Both the position numbers and the translations under genes were made by a program. Positions 20,537 through 31,220 of a DNA stretch of 64,000 nt are shown piece by piece. The DNA is taken from contig JAGFNQ010010100.1 of NCBI GenBank assembly GCA_024364735.1, forward strand, positions 112,805-176,804, read 5' to 3'. Positions within the stretch are counted from its first letter, which is position 1; each line of letters starts with the position of its first letter. Source of the stretch: Boesenbergia rotunda. Lineage: Eukaryota; Streptophyta; Magnoliopsida; Zingiberales; Zingiberaceae. The notes under the pieces are model-generated. The model saw only the letters and a program-made list of their open reading frames with translations, made no database searches and was not told where the DNA came from.

Positions 20537-23500
20537 ATGGGATCGGAGACGAGAGCGATCGACGCGTTGAGGTTGGCGGTGCCGTTGGGGGGCGACGGCG
20601 ATGTCCTACACCTGGCCGTGGATGCCGGAAGGACCGTCGGCCTCGTCCTAGTCGACATCGTCAACGGCTTCTGCACCGTCGGCGCTGGAAATCTCGTGGG
20701 TCTCCTCCCTTCGCTCGATTTCCTTTCCGGGTTCGATCGATTTCGGTATTTCTCGCAAAAGTGCTGCGGCCTCTCTCCCTTTTCCCTTTCTTGGTGAAGT
20801 TTGGATCTAGTATTTTTTTCCTCTTTTGGTGAAGTTTTTTCTGTTCTTCATTTGGCGTTTCTGCTTCACTAGTTTTTGTTTGATTCAAGGAGAAAATTTC
20901 TCAGATCTCTCCTTAAGCTTTCTTTGGTTTTGATTCCCGATATTCTTTCGTGAAAGTTGCTGAGGTTGTTTTCTTATACTTGCTTTAGATTTCAGTTTCA
21001 TCTTTTACTCAATCAAGTGGTGTTTTGTTCTTTTTCGATCTATCGTTTTCTTCTGAAGTATGATAACATGACTTTCAACATCTGATGCCAAGAATTTTAT
21101 TGTTCTTTTTTTCTCTAAGATTGCTATAAGACTACAAAGTCATGATCAATTTTGAGTTTTTTATAAACATGATGTAGTTAAATATTGTTTCAGGTGGGAT
21201 TTTATAAACCAAATGGTAGTTAAATCTTTGAATTCCTAATTGTTAGATACTTTTTTGTTTGCTGAAGAATCATTCTGAACAGCTTTTATCTGAATTTACA
21301 AATAAGGCTCCAACTGAGCCTAATGAACAGATAGAAACTATGGTGGAGGAGGCTGCTAAATTGGCCAAGATCTTCTCCGATCGAAACTGGCCTATCTTTG
21401 CTTTCCTTGACACCCATTACCCCGATAAGCCGGAGCCTCCTTATCCACCTCATTGTATAATCGGTTCGGGCGAAGAAAACTTAGTCCCTGGTATCACTCT
21501 TTACCTTTACCCTCTCTGAATAGATTGTGCCAAAGATGACTGTTAGGTCTATACTCAATTTTGTGAAATCCTGAAGCTCTTGAGTGGCTGGAGAAGAGCC
21601 CGAATCTCACTGCGAGACGGAAAGATTGCATCAATGGATTCATTGGCTCAATCGAGAAGGATGGGTCCAATGTGTTCTCAAATTGGGTGAAAAAATATAA
21701 GATAAAAACTGTGAGTGAGCTCTATAAAACTTGATGTGTAGGAAGTTTGCTTCTGGTTTTGATCGTATTTCTTGTGAATTTCGCTGTGCAGGTTTTGGTG
21801 TTAGGGATATGCACAGATGTCTGCGTGTTAGACTTCGTATGCGGCGCACTCTCTGCTAGAAATATAGGTCTCGTTCCGCCATTAGAAGATGTTGTGGTGT
21901 ATTCAAGAGGCTGTGCAACATATGATCTTCCAGTTCAAGTTGCAAAAAACATGAAGGGTGCTCTGGCCCATCCGCAGGTTTTAACTCTTACATTTTTAGT
22001 TTAAACACACAAATAAATAGATGATAATTTCTTTTTGATTGCTTGAGAAAAAAAATATTCATTGCAGTCCATTCTTTTTATCTATCACTGCGAACGGTCT
22101 CTTCCTCCTTCCTTTCATTCGCCCATTCTTTTTATCTGATAAAATAATTTTTATTTGAATAAATATTGGATACGTGATATCGAGTCACTACATTATCGAT
22201 GAGAGAATAGCGAGATGAAGGGGTGATGGTTCGTACGTTAGGTTGGGGGTGGGCGGATGATCCGATGGAGCGATGTGAAGAGAGAAGGGGAAGAGAGATC
22301 TTTTGGTAGATGTTAGAAATAGATTGGAATAAAAGGAATCTTCGACTTTATCTGTCCTAGTCATTTGTTCATTACTTCCCAGGATGGGGATTGGACTAAG
22401 ACCTTAAAAAAATTCTCCCACCATGAATCCATGACAGAGACAACTTGAAGAATGCAATAGCTATATGCTTTTATTTGCTTGGTGAAGGGCCCAATGATTA
22501 TTGGGCAAAAATCAAACGGGCATCCCAAATTATGTAAATCATAAAAGGACACCCTTTCAAAAAATAAAAAAAATAAAAAGTCAAAAGAGTGTCCACCAAA
22601 TATTTTATATCCAAAATACCTCTTATCTCAATGTTGTTGTAGCAGCTACTTGGTAGCTGCTACAAATGAAAAATCTATATTTTTATTTTAATCAAAATTA
22701 TAGTATACACAAAGACACTATTATTTCAAAATACACTTGGGTCAAAATTGACCTTAAACTTCATCACAAATAGCTTTTAAGTTGGTCAAAATCATTTTAA
22801 AACAGTAAGTAGTTACTTAGGTAGCTACTACATAGTGGTAGAAGCTATTTAGGTAGATGCTACATAATTATAACTAAACTTTAAATCTTAACCCTAAAAC
22901 TTGAATCTTAAATCCTGATATTATATTATACCAAAAATATTTTTTACCAAGTTGGTCAAATTATTTAAATTTCATCAAAATCACTTTAAATTGTCCAAAT
23001 TACTTTAAAACATTGGTAAAGTTACTAAGTAGTTGCTATATGGTTGTAAAAATATTTAATAGCTGATATAATACTAGAATTGTATTAGTTGTTACATGTT
23101 ATAACAACTAGTTGTAGCTGCTACAATAGCGCTAGAAGTGCCCCTGGGGACATAGTGTAGCGGAAGAGTGACTAGTTGTCATCCTAGACATTCGCGGTCC
23201 GATCTCTAGCTACGGCGTATTTTGTAGAAATTTTTCCTCCAAATGGGACGCGAACCTTGGGCGCTGAGCTTCTGGACCGTCCGCGAGCACTTCCTGATTT
23301 ACCCTGGCGGGGCCGGATCGATCGCCCGAGGTTCGATGTTATTCATTTTTTTATAATAGCGCTAGAAGCAATGAATAATGTTGTAGCATAGTAATTGTTA
23401 CACGTTGTAGCAGTTAGTCATAGCTACTATAACAGTGCTGAAAGTAAAGGGTATTCTCGGGATAAAACATCTAAAGGGGCATCTTTTTTTTGTTAAAGGA

Positions 23501-23887
23501 TGCCCTTTGATAATTTACATAATTTGGGGTGCCTATTTGATTTTTGCCCATGGTTGTTTATTTAAAAACATCACCTTAGTTTAGTTCCCCAAAGCTTTGA
23601 ATTGATGCAACAAGTCAATAAGTTTAGTGACTGAAGAAAGATGGAAAACTTTGAACTTTAACAGGGACTAATGTAGAAAAGTTACAGATAGGCTTCAGTG
23701 AATGAATTATTATTATCGGCTAGGCTTAAAATTTCTAGGCTAATGTTCTCAAAGGAATTGTTAACAGTCCTAAATGAAACTAACTCACCTTTGATTGATT
23801 CCTTAGGATCTCTTTCATCATATGGGACTTTACATGGCCAAGTCGCGCGGAGCGAGGGTTGTTCATGACGTGTCTTTCAGTTCATAG
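20537..23887 (+). CDS. NIC1: Nicotinamidase (isochorismatase fold), five exons
   Basis: Exons are 20537-20695, 21307-21490, 21577-21710, 21792-21977 and 23807-23887, joined with consistent phases to give 247 residues, against about 244 in Arabidopsis NIC1. The enzyme hydrolyses nicotinamide to nicotinic acid in the pyridine-nucleotide salvage route of NAD synthesis and is expected in the cytosol or nucleus. The catalytic triad is visible as D40 (VLVDIVNGFC), K130 (RRKDCINGF) and C170 (GICTDVC). Metal ligands are D88 and H90 (FLDTHYPD) and H102 (PPHC). Introns begin GT and end AG. A slightly upstream acceptor for exon 2 (after 21282) is also in frame and would add eight residues. I prefer 21307 because it matches the family directly. 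The start ATG lies in a GC-rich context, and no clear TATA box is seen. Intron 4 is enlarged by a MITE and a SINE. Confidence 0.93.
22503..23549. mobile_element. Mutator-type MITE in intron 4 of the nicotinamidase gene
   Basis: Terminal inverted repeats of about 60 bp start GGGCAAAAATCAAA and continue with a conserved CAAATTATGTAAAT segment in both arms. The flanks ATGATTATT (22494-22502) and ATGGTTGTT (23550-23558) look like a 9-bp target duplication with two changes, the size expected for Mutator-like elements. The interior is AT-rich with repeated TAGCTGCTACA-type motifs and encodes nothing. A SINE lies inside it. Confidence 0.8.
23139..23354 (+). mobile_element. tRNA-derived SINE nested in the MITE
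   Basis: A 216-bp insert flanked by the perfect 14-bp duplication AATAGCGCTAGAAG (23125-23138 and 23355-23368). The head has an A-box-like TAGTGTAGCGG and a B-box-like GGTCCGATCTC at tRNA-like spacing. The tail is T-rich (ATTCATTTTTTTAT). Target duplication, internal RNA polymerase III boxes and tail together identify a plant SINE. I cannot name the family. Confidence 0.8.
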
Positions 23888-25900
23888 AATGATGGAAGAA
23901 TCCTGGCATCTCCAAATAAGTAAATCCTGGCAAGGATGGTCCTAAGGTTCTAATAGACATGCCATTTAATAAGTGTGTTGATGGTTGCTTGCTGCATTAT
24001 CAACTGACATTGTGCCATGGTTGGTGGCTCTGTCATCCACCTACCTTTGTAAATTATAGTACACTTTTTAAAGTCAATACTATCATCCATGCTTACAAGC
24101 TCAGTTCTCTCATTTGGGTGAATACATCAAGTAGTATAATTTTTATTTAAATTTTGATGGTTTTTAAGTCTACCATTAATCTAGTTTATCACAGTGGTTA
24201 AATCATATGCTAAAATCTGTAATTGGATATTTAATTTTTGTTGCTTACTTGAATTAAATCAGTTGTTTTGATTATTATTTATTTCACTGGTTTCAATTTG
24301 CAATTGAGAATCAAGTTAGCTAAATTGATTTCATCCATACAAATATCTAAAAGGGTACTGCTAAATAGATGGCCAACCAAAATAGGCAAATAAAAATAAT
24401 TAAAAAATTTAATTTAATAACCTTTTCCAATTTTATCTTTTCTTATTTATTTTTCTATTAAATTATATTATTTTCTATTTATTTTCATATTAAATTATAT
24501 TCTTTTTTTTTCATATTAAATTAATTTTTTAACTTATAAAATATATAAATCCATTATAATTTTTTTAAAATAATTTTTAGTATCATATTATTAAAAGTAT
24601 CTCAACCCAATTATATATTTTTTTATTTATTTCATACTAAATTATGTTTTTTATATTTATTTTTATATTAAATTACTTTTTATTTATTTATAAAAATTTA
24701 TTTGGGTGGTCAGATTTTTGCCACCCAGATTTACCGTATCTAAAATAATAATTTATTGCTATCATTAATATGGAGATCAAATTGTCAGTTAATAGATGAT
24801 GCTAAAATGTTAGATTTTAATATTAAATTTGAATGTTGTGTTACATTAAATGTGAGTCGTGCTAGATTAATGTATTATTATTAAATTTGAATGTTATGTT
24901 ACATTAAATGTGATAGTCTATTTTCAAAATTAATTGGGTGAAATATGGACATTTGAATTATTAAAAAATAAAAATAAATTAAAATAAATGAGAAGAGAAA
25001 AACTCCTATCGATTTGGTAAATAATTTTTAAATTTATTATGAATATTTTTTTAGAGGTGGAAAAAATTTATACAAATGATTTTCCCCGTTTGATGTAAAT
25101 ATAAATTAAAGAAGGGAGAGAAGTATAAAATCTAGAGTTCACATTGCAATCTAACAATTAAGGGGGTGTTTGATATATATTCGATAATGAAAATAGTAAT
25201 AAGTTTTGATTGAAGGATTTATGAGTTTAGTTATAACCTAGTGGAGGTTGGGTTATAAAATCAGGGGTATCATATCCATATTTTGTTTCTGATTTCCGTA
25301 TACCAGGCATCATAAATGGGAATGAAATCTATTTCATTCTCATTCCCACCTTCTAAACCCGATCAATATAATTTCAATTGATTACCTAGTTGGGCTATTT
25401 GGAATAAAATTTCAATTGATTAAAGCTAAAATAAGAGTATTTTATTTTTTTTAAATAGAGAGTTTATAATTGTCTCTTAAATATTGAAGACTCTAGTTAT
25501 GCAACTCAGGCAAAGATCAATATTGAGTTTGGAGTTTTTTTTTTGACATAATTAGTTAGAGGATGATAAATTTATTATAATAAAGTAGAGATTAATTTTC
25601 GATGAGTATATATCTTTGAGAAATTTTTTTTCACTCTATTACTTGATGGTCAACTATAAATTGATCATATAATTATCTCTTTCACATAATTTAAAGATGG
25701 GATGTGACAGACATTAAAATAAGTATTATCAACTTTTACTATAATATTAAATTTAGCAACCTCCAAAGTATAGTGCGGTGGTAGATGACAGGATACTTTT
25801 CAAGGTATCCATGCAATATTCAAAACTCATTCAAGGTATCCATGCAACGTTTGAACACTAGTGGCGTTGGTGACTAGGGCATTTTATATATATATATACG
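23888..25900. other. 3' flank and AT-rich intergenic DNA
   Basis: The first few hundred bases probably include the 3' UTR of the nicotinamidase gene, but no clear poly(A) signal stands out. From 24400 to 24700 the sequence is very AT-rich with repeated TTTATTTTTNTATTAAATTA segments. 25150-25460 looks like a decayed MITE (GGGGGTGTTTGATATATATTC on the left). No gene or RNA gene seen. Confidence 0.5.
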
Positions 25901-25914
25901 AAGAATAATATGTC

Positions 25915-26780
25915 ATTTTTTTTTTTATGTGAACAACATCATCTCACGTGGGTAATTTTACACCGTCAAAATTTAAAATTTTTTAATCTCTCATTAATAT
26001 GTAATAACTCTTCTCTTTTGATTGCACGTAAGATCGTGCTGCTTGGTAGAAATCAACATCGTCTTGGTATTAATTTTTACAAACCAATATTAATACCAAT
26101 GTGGTATTGTTTTGTACAAATCAATATCAAGTGATGCGCCCAAACGGGATCCTCCGAGAATCCCGTGTCCCCGTGTCCCGGACTCGCCGACCATCGTCGA
26201 CGAGTCCTCTGATCGTCGATCGGACACCATCATTAGTCTCTGATCGTCATCCCGAATCAAACGATATCCTAGGAGAATAGTGAATCGGTCGAGATCGTCG
26301 CAATTGCGATATCGCCGGATGCAACAGTGAATCCAACGAGATCGCAATTATGACGATCGCCGACGGATTCACCGTACCCCCTAGGGTATAGTTTTGTTTG
26401 GGGCGACGGTCGGAGGCCGCTGGTAATGTCCGATCGACGATCGGAGGACTCGCCGGCTATCGCCGGCGAGTTGGGACACGGGGACAGAGGGTCATTGGGG
26501 ACAGAAGATTTGTTCTCGTGATGCGCCAAGGCTACAAACCATTATTATCAACACCAAGATTGTACTGGTTTGTAGAAATCAACACTAAATGGTGTATTGA
26601 GGCTACAAACTAACACCTCCTTGTGCTGATTTCTACAAACTAGCACCACCTATAAACCAACATTAGTTCTGGTTTGTAGAAATCAACACCAAGATAGTAC
26701 TGATTTATAGAAATTAGATGTTGATTTGTAGAAATCAGCACCATTTTGCATATAATTAAATGAGAGAAAAAAAATTATTA
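25915..26780. repeat. Repeat cluster of TTTGTAGAAATCAACAC motifs with foldback insert
   Basis: The motif TTTGTAGAAATCAACAC and variants occur several times in both orientations at 26035-26120 and 26530-26745. The outer edges (about 25915-26015 and 26765-26860) are imperfect inverted copies of each other around ATTAAAAAATTTAAATTTTG. A GC-rich segment lies in the middle (see next entry). No gene. Confidence 0.6.
26131..26528. mobile_element. GC-rich foldback element
   Basis: Arms of about 60 bp read GTCCCCGTGTCCC, ACTCGCCG, then GATCGTCGATCGGACA on the left, with the reverse complement on the right (about 26420-26500). Direct copies of GTGATGCGCC lie at 26131-26140 and 26519-26528 and could be a 9-10-bp target duplication. 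The centre shares AACAAAACTATACC with the element at 56065. Open frames across it reflect the GC-rich arms and are not genes. Confidence 0.5.
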
Positions 26781-26784
26781 CATA

Positions 26785-27190
26785 CCGATAAAAAAGATTA
26801 AAAAATTTAAATTTTGATCATGCCAAGTATCCACATCGGATATCACTTATAGAAGCTCATGTAAAGATGTACAATCGGTCGCCCGAGTTTTGAAAAACCT
26901 CGTTAATCATTTTTTTTCATGTGAAGATGTACAGATTGCCATAGGATGAATTGATAGCTAACACGTGCATTGTTGTCATCTTGAGATTTGGGGTTAAAAC
27001 TTGATAAAGTCAGTGTGCCTACCCTTTCCACGTGCTAGCCACAACATCCAAACTAGTAACTCTCATAATTTGCCTCTTTTATATTAATCCTGGGACGGAT
27101 TAGCGGGAATGTTCAAGATGAACATATCATCATTTGCCCTCATATAAAGAGGTATAAATTATCATTTATATATATATATATATATATATT
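26785..27190. repeat. Dispersed repeat R, first copy
   Basis: About 400 bp beginning AGATTAAAAAATTTAAATTT and ending in a TA run. A diverged direct copy lies at 32262-32600. This copy has an extra segment of about 60 bp near 26870-26935 flanked by short GAAGATGTACA duplications. No coding potential. Confidence 0.7.
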
Positions 27191-27264
27191 TTGAGTTTAG
27201 CGACCAACTATGACCCGAAGAATCCATGTAAGATAGTTCTTATCTAGTTTATTTGAATCTTATC

Positions 27265-28210
27265 TGATCCTGTCGACAAGCAAAGATCGGCTCTCACTCA
27301 GATGATCCAGTCTGACCAAGATGACCCGGTCTGCTGTAGCACAGGAGGTCGGGGTCGGGCTTAATCACGAGTCAGATACCACCCCTCAGGTCGGACAGAA
27401 ATGGGGCACTCAAAGGGGAGTTGAGGTTGCAAAATGACAGCAATCATCTCCTTGGAGCCCCAAGGGGAGTTTATATAGGGGAGGGGAAGCTCTCTGCTTT
27501 GTCAGAGATGTCATGTCTCATTAAGGAATGGTCAGTTGGCAGACTGAACTAATGGCAGCCTTAGCTGCTCTGTGAGACTGTCACAGCCGCCTGACAATCT
27601 GTCTAGGTTGTCCCCTCTGACCCCATTAATGTTGGCGGCTCTGTCAGGTCATGACTATGTCAAAAATCCTCTTCTGATAATGAGGAGATTCGGATGATCT
27701 TTAGGGTCGGCCACCCTAGGTCTGTCACTCTGGGTCGGCCACCCTGTCACTCTGGGTCGACCATCCTGGGTCATCCACCCTGGGTCAGCCACCCTGCCAC
27801 TCGGGGTCGGCCACTCGGCCACTCGGGGTCGGCCACCCTGTCACTCTGGGTCAGCCACCCTGCCACTCTGGGTCATCCACCCTGGCACTCTTGGTCGGCC
27901 ACCCTGGGTCAGCCACCCTGGGTGACCCCGACCGGGAGACCTATTGCTTACCGAACACTCATGAAGAGATATGACAAAACGCTTCTGCTTTATCCCGACT
28001 AAACTTTCCCGACCGGTGATCCCCGACCGCTAAAGCTCTCGGCCGAGTACGTCTGCTCGGGTGCCACTGATTGGGCCCTATCTCCTGATCCTTTTAGCCA
28101 GATCAGTATCTAGCGCACTAATCTGATACTGAACCCGACCCACTTTGTCTGACCCAGACCCAATCCGACCGGTCCCCTAATCAACTCCAAAAACTTACCC
28201 GACCGGATCA
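27265..28210 (-). repeat. G2 3' LTR
   Basis: 946 bp, ends TGATCCTG and CCGGATCA, nearly identical to 31221-32181. It contains a minisatellite at about 27695-27925 built from GGTCGGCCACCCTG-type units of 14-15 bp, with copy number slightly different from the other LTR. The long open frame over this minisatellite is an artefact of the repeat. Confidence 0.9.
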
Positions 28211-28452
28211 CAAGCCTCCCCTTCAAGTCTAGTCGAAGGAGGCGTCAAGTCCGACTGACTAGGCTGCTTGCCCGGTCGGATAAACCCTACTTTCGCACCC
28301 CTGACCCTCATTACGGCCTCAAGATCATTATCCTTAAATGTCGAGTCCCCTGTCAAGTCAGCCATCAATGCATCTGCAATGCGTTTATCTCCCCGGATGA
28401 CATATCTCCCCTTCAAGTCTAGTCGAAGGAGGTGCGAGTCTGACTAACTAGA
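28211..28452 (-). promoter_or_regulatory. G2 polypurine tract, duplicated
   Basis: On the minus strand CGACTAGACTTGAAGGGGAG occurs twice: next to the 3' LTR (28235-28216) and about 190 bp further inside (28427-28408). The same block adjoins the 3' LTRs of G1 and G3. The inner copy could be a second priming site or an old duplication. Confidence 0.75.
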
Positions 28453-29090
28453 CTAAATGTAGTGGTTTGACTTATTCCACCCGTACTTTTCATCCTGGAA
28501 TTAGGTTGGAATGAATCTCCTTTGATAGAAGAACAACCAATCAGAAGTCACAGGTTAGATTTTACCCAGTTAATCAGTATTTCATACCTCGGAATGTCGC
28601 CGCCAGAGTATTTACTCATGTCAAGCGAGCAATTGGATCGTGTTGGACGAGTGATAAATCTGTGTATGACAAACCACTAAGCATTTTTGCCGAACCAAGC
28701 AAATGGTTGCGGGTGCCACGCATGTGGCCTAGAGCTGAGTAAACGACTAAGCAATGGCTGAGCAGGCAAGCAACTGAGTAGAGTGACTAATTGCCTTGCA
28801 AGTGGCAGAGCCGAATGACGGTGTGCCGAGCAGATAACATAGCAGAGTGGTTGAATGCCAAGCTGAATGGTTGAGTGCCGAGCAAAGCGGCTGAGTAGCT
28901 GAGTGCCGAGCAGAGCGGCTGAGTAGCTGAATGGCTCAGTAGCTGAGTGCCGAGCAGAGCGGCTGGGTAGCTAAGGCGTGTGAGCAATCACCTTTATAAC
29001 TTGCTGATGAGCAAGTGTCTCAATGTCGTTCGGGAGACCTTAATGGAGCGTGGGCAGCCACGTCCGGTCTGCCACGAGGTCGATGGTTGT
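28453..29090 (-). repeat. G2 spacer with GAGTGCCGAGCA repeats
   Basis: 28800-28980 is a degenerate tandem repeat of GAGTGCCGAGCAGAGCGGCT followed by GAGTAGCT. A dyad module variant, GCGTGGGCAGCCACGT, is at 29048-29063. 28453-28790 shows no recognisable feature. Confidence 0.65.
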
Positions 29091-29870
29091 AGGGGGGAGC
29101 ATGCCCATTCATAACTTGTAAAGGCAGGAGTCTGGACACCGTCTGGCTTACCCTGACCGAGCGTGGAATGTCACGCCCGACCGGGCCCGACCGAACGTGG
29201 AACGCCACGCCCGATCGGCGCCGAGTCCGGTGGGTGCGTGGGAGCATGCCCACTTATAACTTGCCTTAGCAAGAGTCTGGACACCGTCTGGCTTACCCTG
29301 CCGAACGTGGAGCGCCACGCCCGACCGGGCCCGACCGAACGTGGAACGCCACGCCCGATCGGCGCCGAGTCCGGTGGGTGTGTGGGAGCATGCCCACTTA
29401 TAACTTGCCTTAGCAAGAGTCTGGACACCGTCTGGCTTACCCTGCCGAACGTGGAGCGCCACGCCCGACCGGGCCCGACCGAACGTGGAACGCCACGCCC
29501 GATCAGCGCCGAGTCCGGTGGGTGCGTGGGAGCATGCCCACTTATAACTTGCCTTAACAAGAGTTTGGACACCGTCTGACTTACCCTGACCGAGCGTGGA
29601 ACGCCACGCCTGACCGGGCCCGACCGAACGTGGAACGCCACGCCCGATCGGCGCCGAGTCCGGTGGGTGCGTGGGAGCATGCCCACTTATAACTTGCAAG
29701 AACAAGAGTCTGGACACCGTCTGGCTTACCCTGCCGAACGTGGAGCGCCACGCCCGACCGGGCCCGACCGAACGTGGAGCGCCACGCCCGGCCGGCGCCG
29801 AGTCCGGTGGGTGCGTGGGAGCATGCCCACTTATAACCTGCAAGAGCTGCCTTTCAGATGCCTTGAGTTT
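29091..29870. repeat. 144-bp tandem array, about 5.5 copies (G2)
   Basis: Unit starts, taken at GAGCATGCCCA, are near 29097, 29242, 29386, 29530, 29675 and 29819. Each unit has the hairpin CTTGC...GCAAG beside CTTATAA and GAGTCTGG, and two dyads of the ACGTGGAACGCCACGC type. As 144 is divisible by three, long frames stay open on both strands and should not be read as proteins. The array follows directly on the integrase end. Confidence 0.92.
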
Positions 29871-29903
29871 CACTATCATCTTCACGTGATACAATTACAA
29901 GGG

Positions 29904-30226
29904 TCACTCAACTCGACTTTCCTCACGATACAATTTTAAGTGTGTTGCACTCCAAGGCCTTCTCAACGTCTTTCCTTGGGCATCTTGCAAATAATAGGCT
30001 CCCGTCCCCAACTTCTCAATCACCAGGAAGAGTTCTCCCCCTTGGGGCTTCAGCTTACTCATCTGCCCGACTGGTTTAACTCTCTTCCATACACAGTCGC
30101 CGACTTGGAAACTCCGAGGTATGACCTCTGGATTGTATCTTCGCTGCATCCTCTGTCGGTAAGCAGTCATTCAGACCGACGCCCGATTCTGAATCTCCTC
30201 AATCAGATCCAGCTCTAGACGCCTCA
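29904..30226 (-). pseudogene. Integrase C-terminal fragment (G2)
   Basis: The minus strand reads RLELDLIEEIQNRASV, one stop codon, then AYRQRMQRRYNPEVIPRSFQ, GDCVWKRVKPVGQ and LGTGAYYLQDAQGK. This lines up with the last 105 residues of the G1 pol protein. The catalytic core, reverse transcriptase and both RNase H domains are missing, the coding ending at a junction near 30226. It is a remnant only. Confidence 0.88.
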
Positions 30227-30588
30227 TTGCCTGTCAGAACAGCAGATTTGCCTTCTTCCTCTTCGATCAGCGAGGAACTCCGGCAACTCACGATCGCCGA
30301 GCCCACGAAGGAGGAGGCTCCTTCACTGGCGGTGTCTCCAGTCATCGAGCAAGGGCTTGAGGGGTCCCGGTCGGTCAGACTTCGGCAGTGTCGGAAGGAA
30401 GTGCTTCGTTAGAGCTAATCATTTCTTAGTCGAGGTTGTTGACAATACTCTTTTCCACTATGATGTGAGCATATCGCCGGAATCAGTATCCGGCTGATAC
30501 TTCTCCCTTCGAGTCAGATGAGTTCAGGTTTCGTTGCCTCAAGAAGTCATTCAAGCCCTTGATATTGTTCTCCGGGAGTCTCCTTATG
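30227..30588 (-). other. G2 unassigned junction DNA
   Basis: Sequence between the integrase end and the gag remnant. It contains a stretch that translates as LFFRSSR-like noise in all frames, with no match to any gag, protease or RT motif I know. It is probably rearranged filler at the internal deletion. Confidence 0.4.
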
Positions 30589-31173
30589 TCAGGTATACTT
30601 CAGTAGGACGTTCTTTTGAAGTCGGCAAACTCTCGCACAGACCCCTCCGGGAGTCTGTCGAACCAGCACTGAGCGGGAACCTACCAAGGTGGTCAAGAAT
30701 GCTTGACACTTGATACTTTCCGTGTATTGATGCAGCAAGGCTTCATTCTCAGACTTCATCAGGTCTTCCTCTAGATCTGCAGCTCCTTCATATTCTGGAA
30801 TGGACAAGAGCCGGAAATGCTTGGGGACTGGCTCTTGCAGAACTTGACAAGAGAAAGGGAATCCAATGCGCTCGGCCGGAGCCTGGATAATTGGAGTCTT
30901 CCCTTTGTTGATTCTTGCTTGGCTGGAGAAGACTTCCACTGGGTCGGACTGTCCCGCACCCTCAGATAGGCCGAAGAGCGCTTGATGGAAGTAGGGGCTC
31001 TCACCCGGGCGAACTCCACCTTCTGTGCCAACGCGAGCTACCGACTCGGAAGAACCCTCCTGAGTCGGGTGAGCGATAGTCTTCTGCTCTGCTGCCAATT
31101 TCTGAGCTTTAGCGGCTACCAGCAGATCAAGGTCTTCTTGTGAGAAGGTAACGGTCACCCTGTTGGAGTCACT
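30589..31173 (-). pseudogene. Gag N-terminal fragment (G2)
   Basis: Starts at the methionine of MSDSNRVTVTFSQEDLDLL (31173) and runs about 195 residues. It aligns with the G1 Gag N-terminus: TVTFSQEDLDLLVAAKAQK, PVPKHFRLLSIPEYEGAAD and LLHQYTESIKCQAFLTTL. The frame is lost shortly after FLTTL, where the core of the Gag domain should continue, and then stops. A related frameshifted tail (LRQTPGG, CARVCRLQK) follows. Not functional. Confidence 0.85.
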
Positions 31174-31199
31174 CATCTTCGTCTTTCGATCAGGCAGAT

Positions 31200-31220
31200 T
31201 CCCACAGACGGCGCCAAATT
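31200..31220 (-). promoter_or_regulatory. G2 primer-binding site
   Basis: On the minus strand TTTGGCGCCGTCTGTGGGAA directly follows the 5' LTR. This is the widespread Ty3/Gypsy primer-site form in plants and differs from the G1/G3 type, showing that G2 uses another tRNA primer. Confidence 0.85.

Noticed and set aside
23139..23215. tRNA-like sequence in the nicotinamidase intron
   Set aside because: It has A- and B-box-like motifs but no good cloverleaf. The target duplication and tail show a SINE head instead of a tRNA gene.
24340..24720. Possible MITE with GGTACTGCTAAATA and GGTAAATCTGGGTGG ends
   Set aside because: The ends pair poorly and no target duplication is visible. Too weak to list as an element.
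26090..26613. Overlapping frames in the GC-rich foldback
   Set aside because: They mirror each other across the inverted arms and have no protein features.
28195..28416. 73-codon frame beside the G2 3' LTR
   Set aside because: It covers the duplicated polypurine block and LTR edge, with no Gag or Pol similarity.
29148..29894. Open frames of 138-248 codons on both strands of the 144-bp array
   Set aside because: Same cause: a 144-bp period without stop codons. The predicted peptides are only the repeat in translation.
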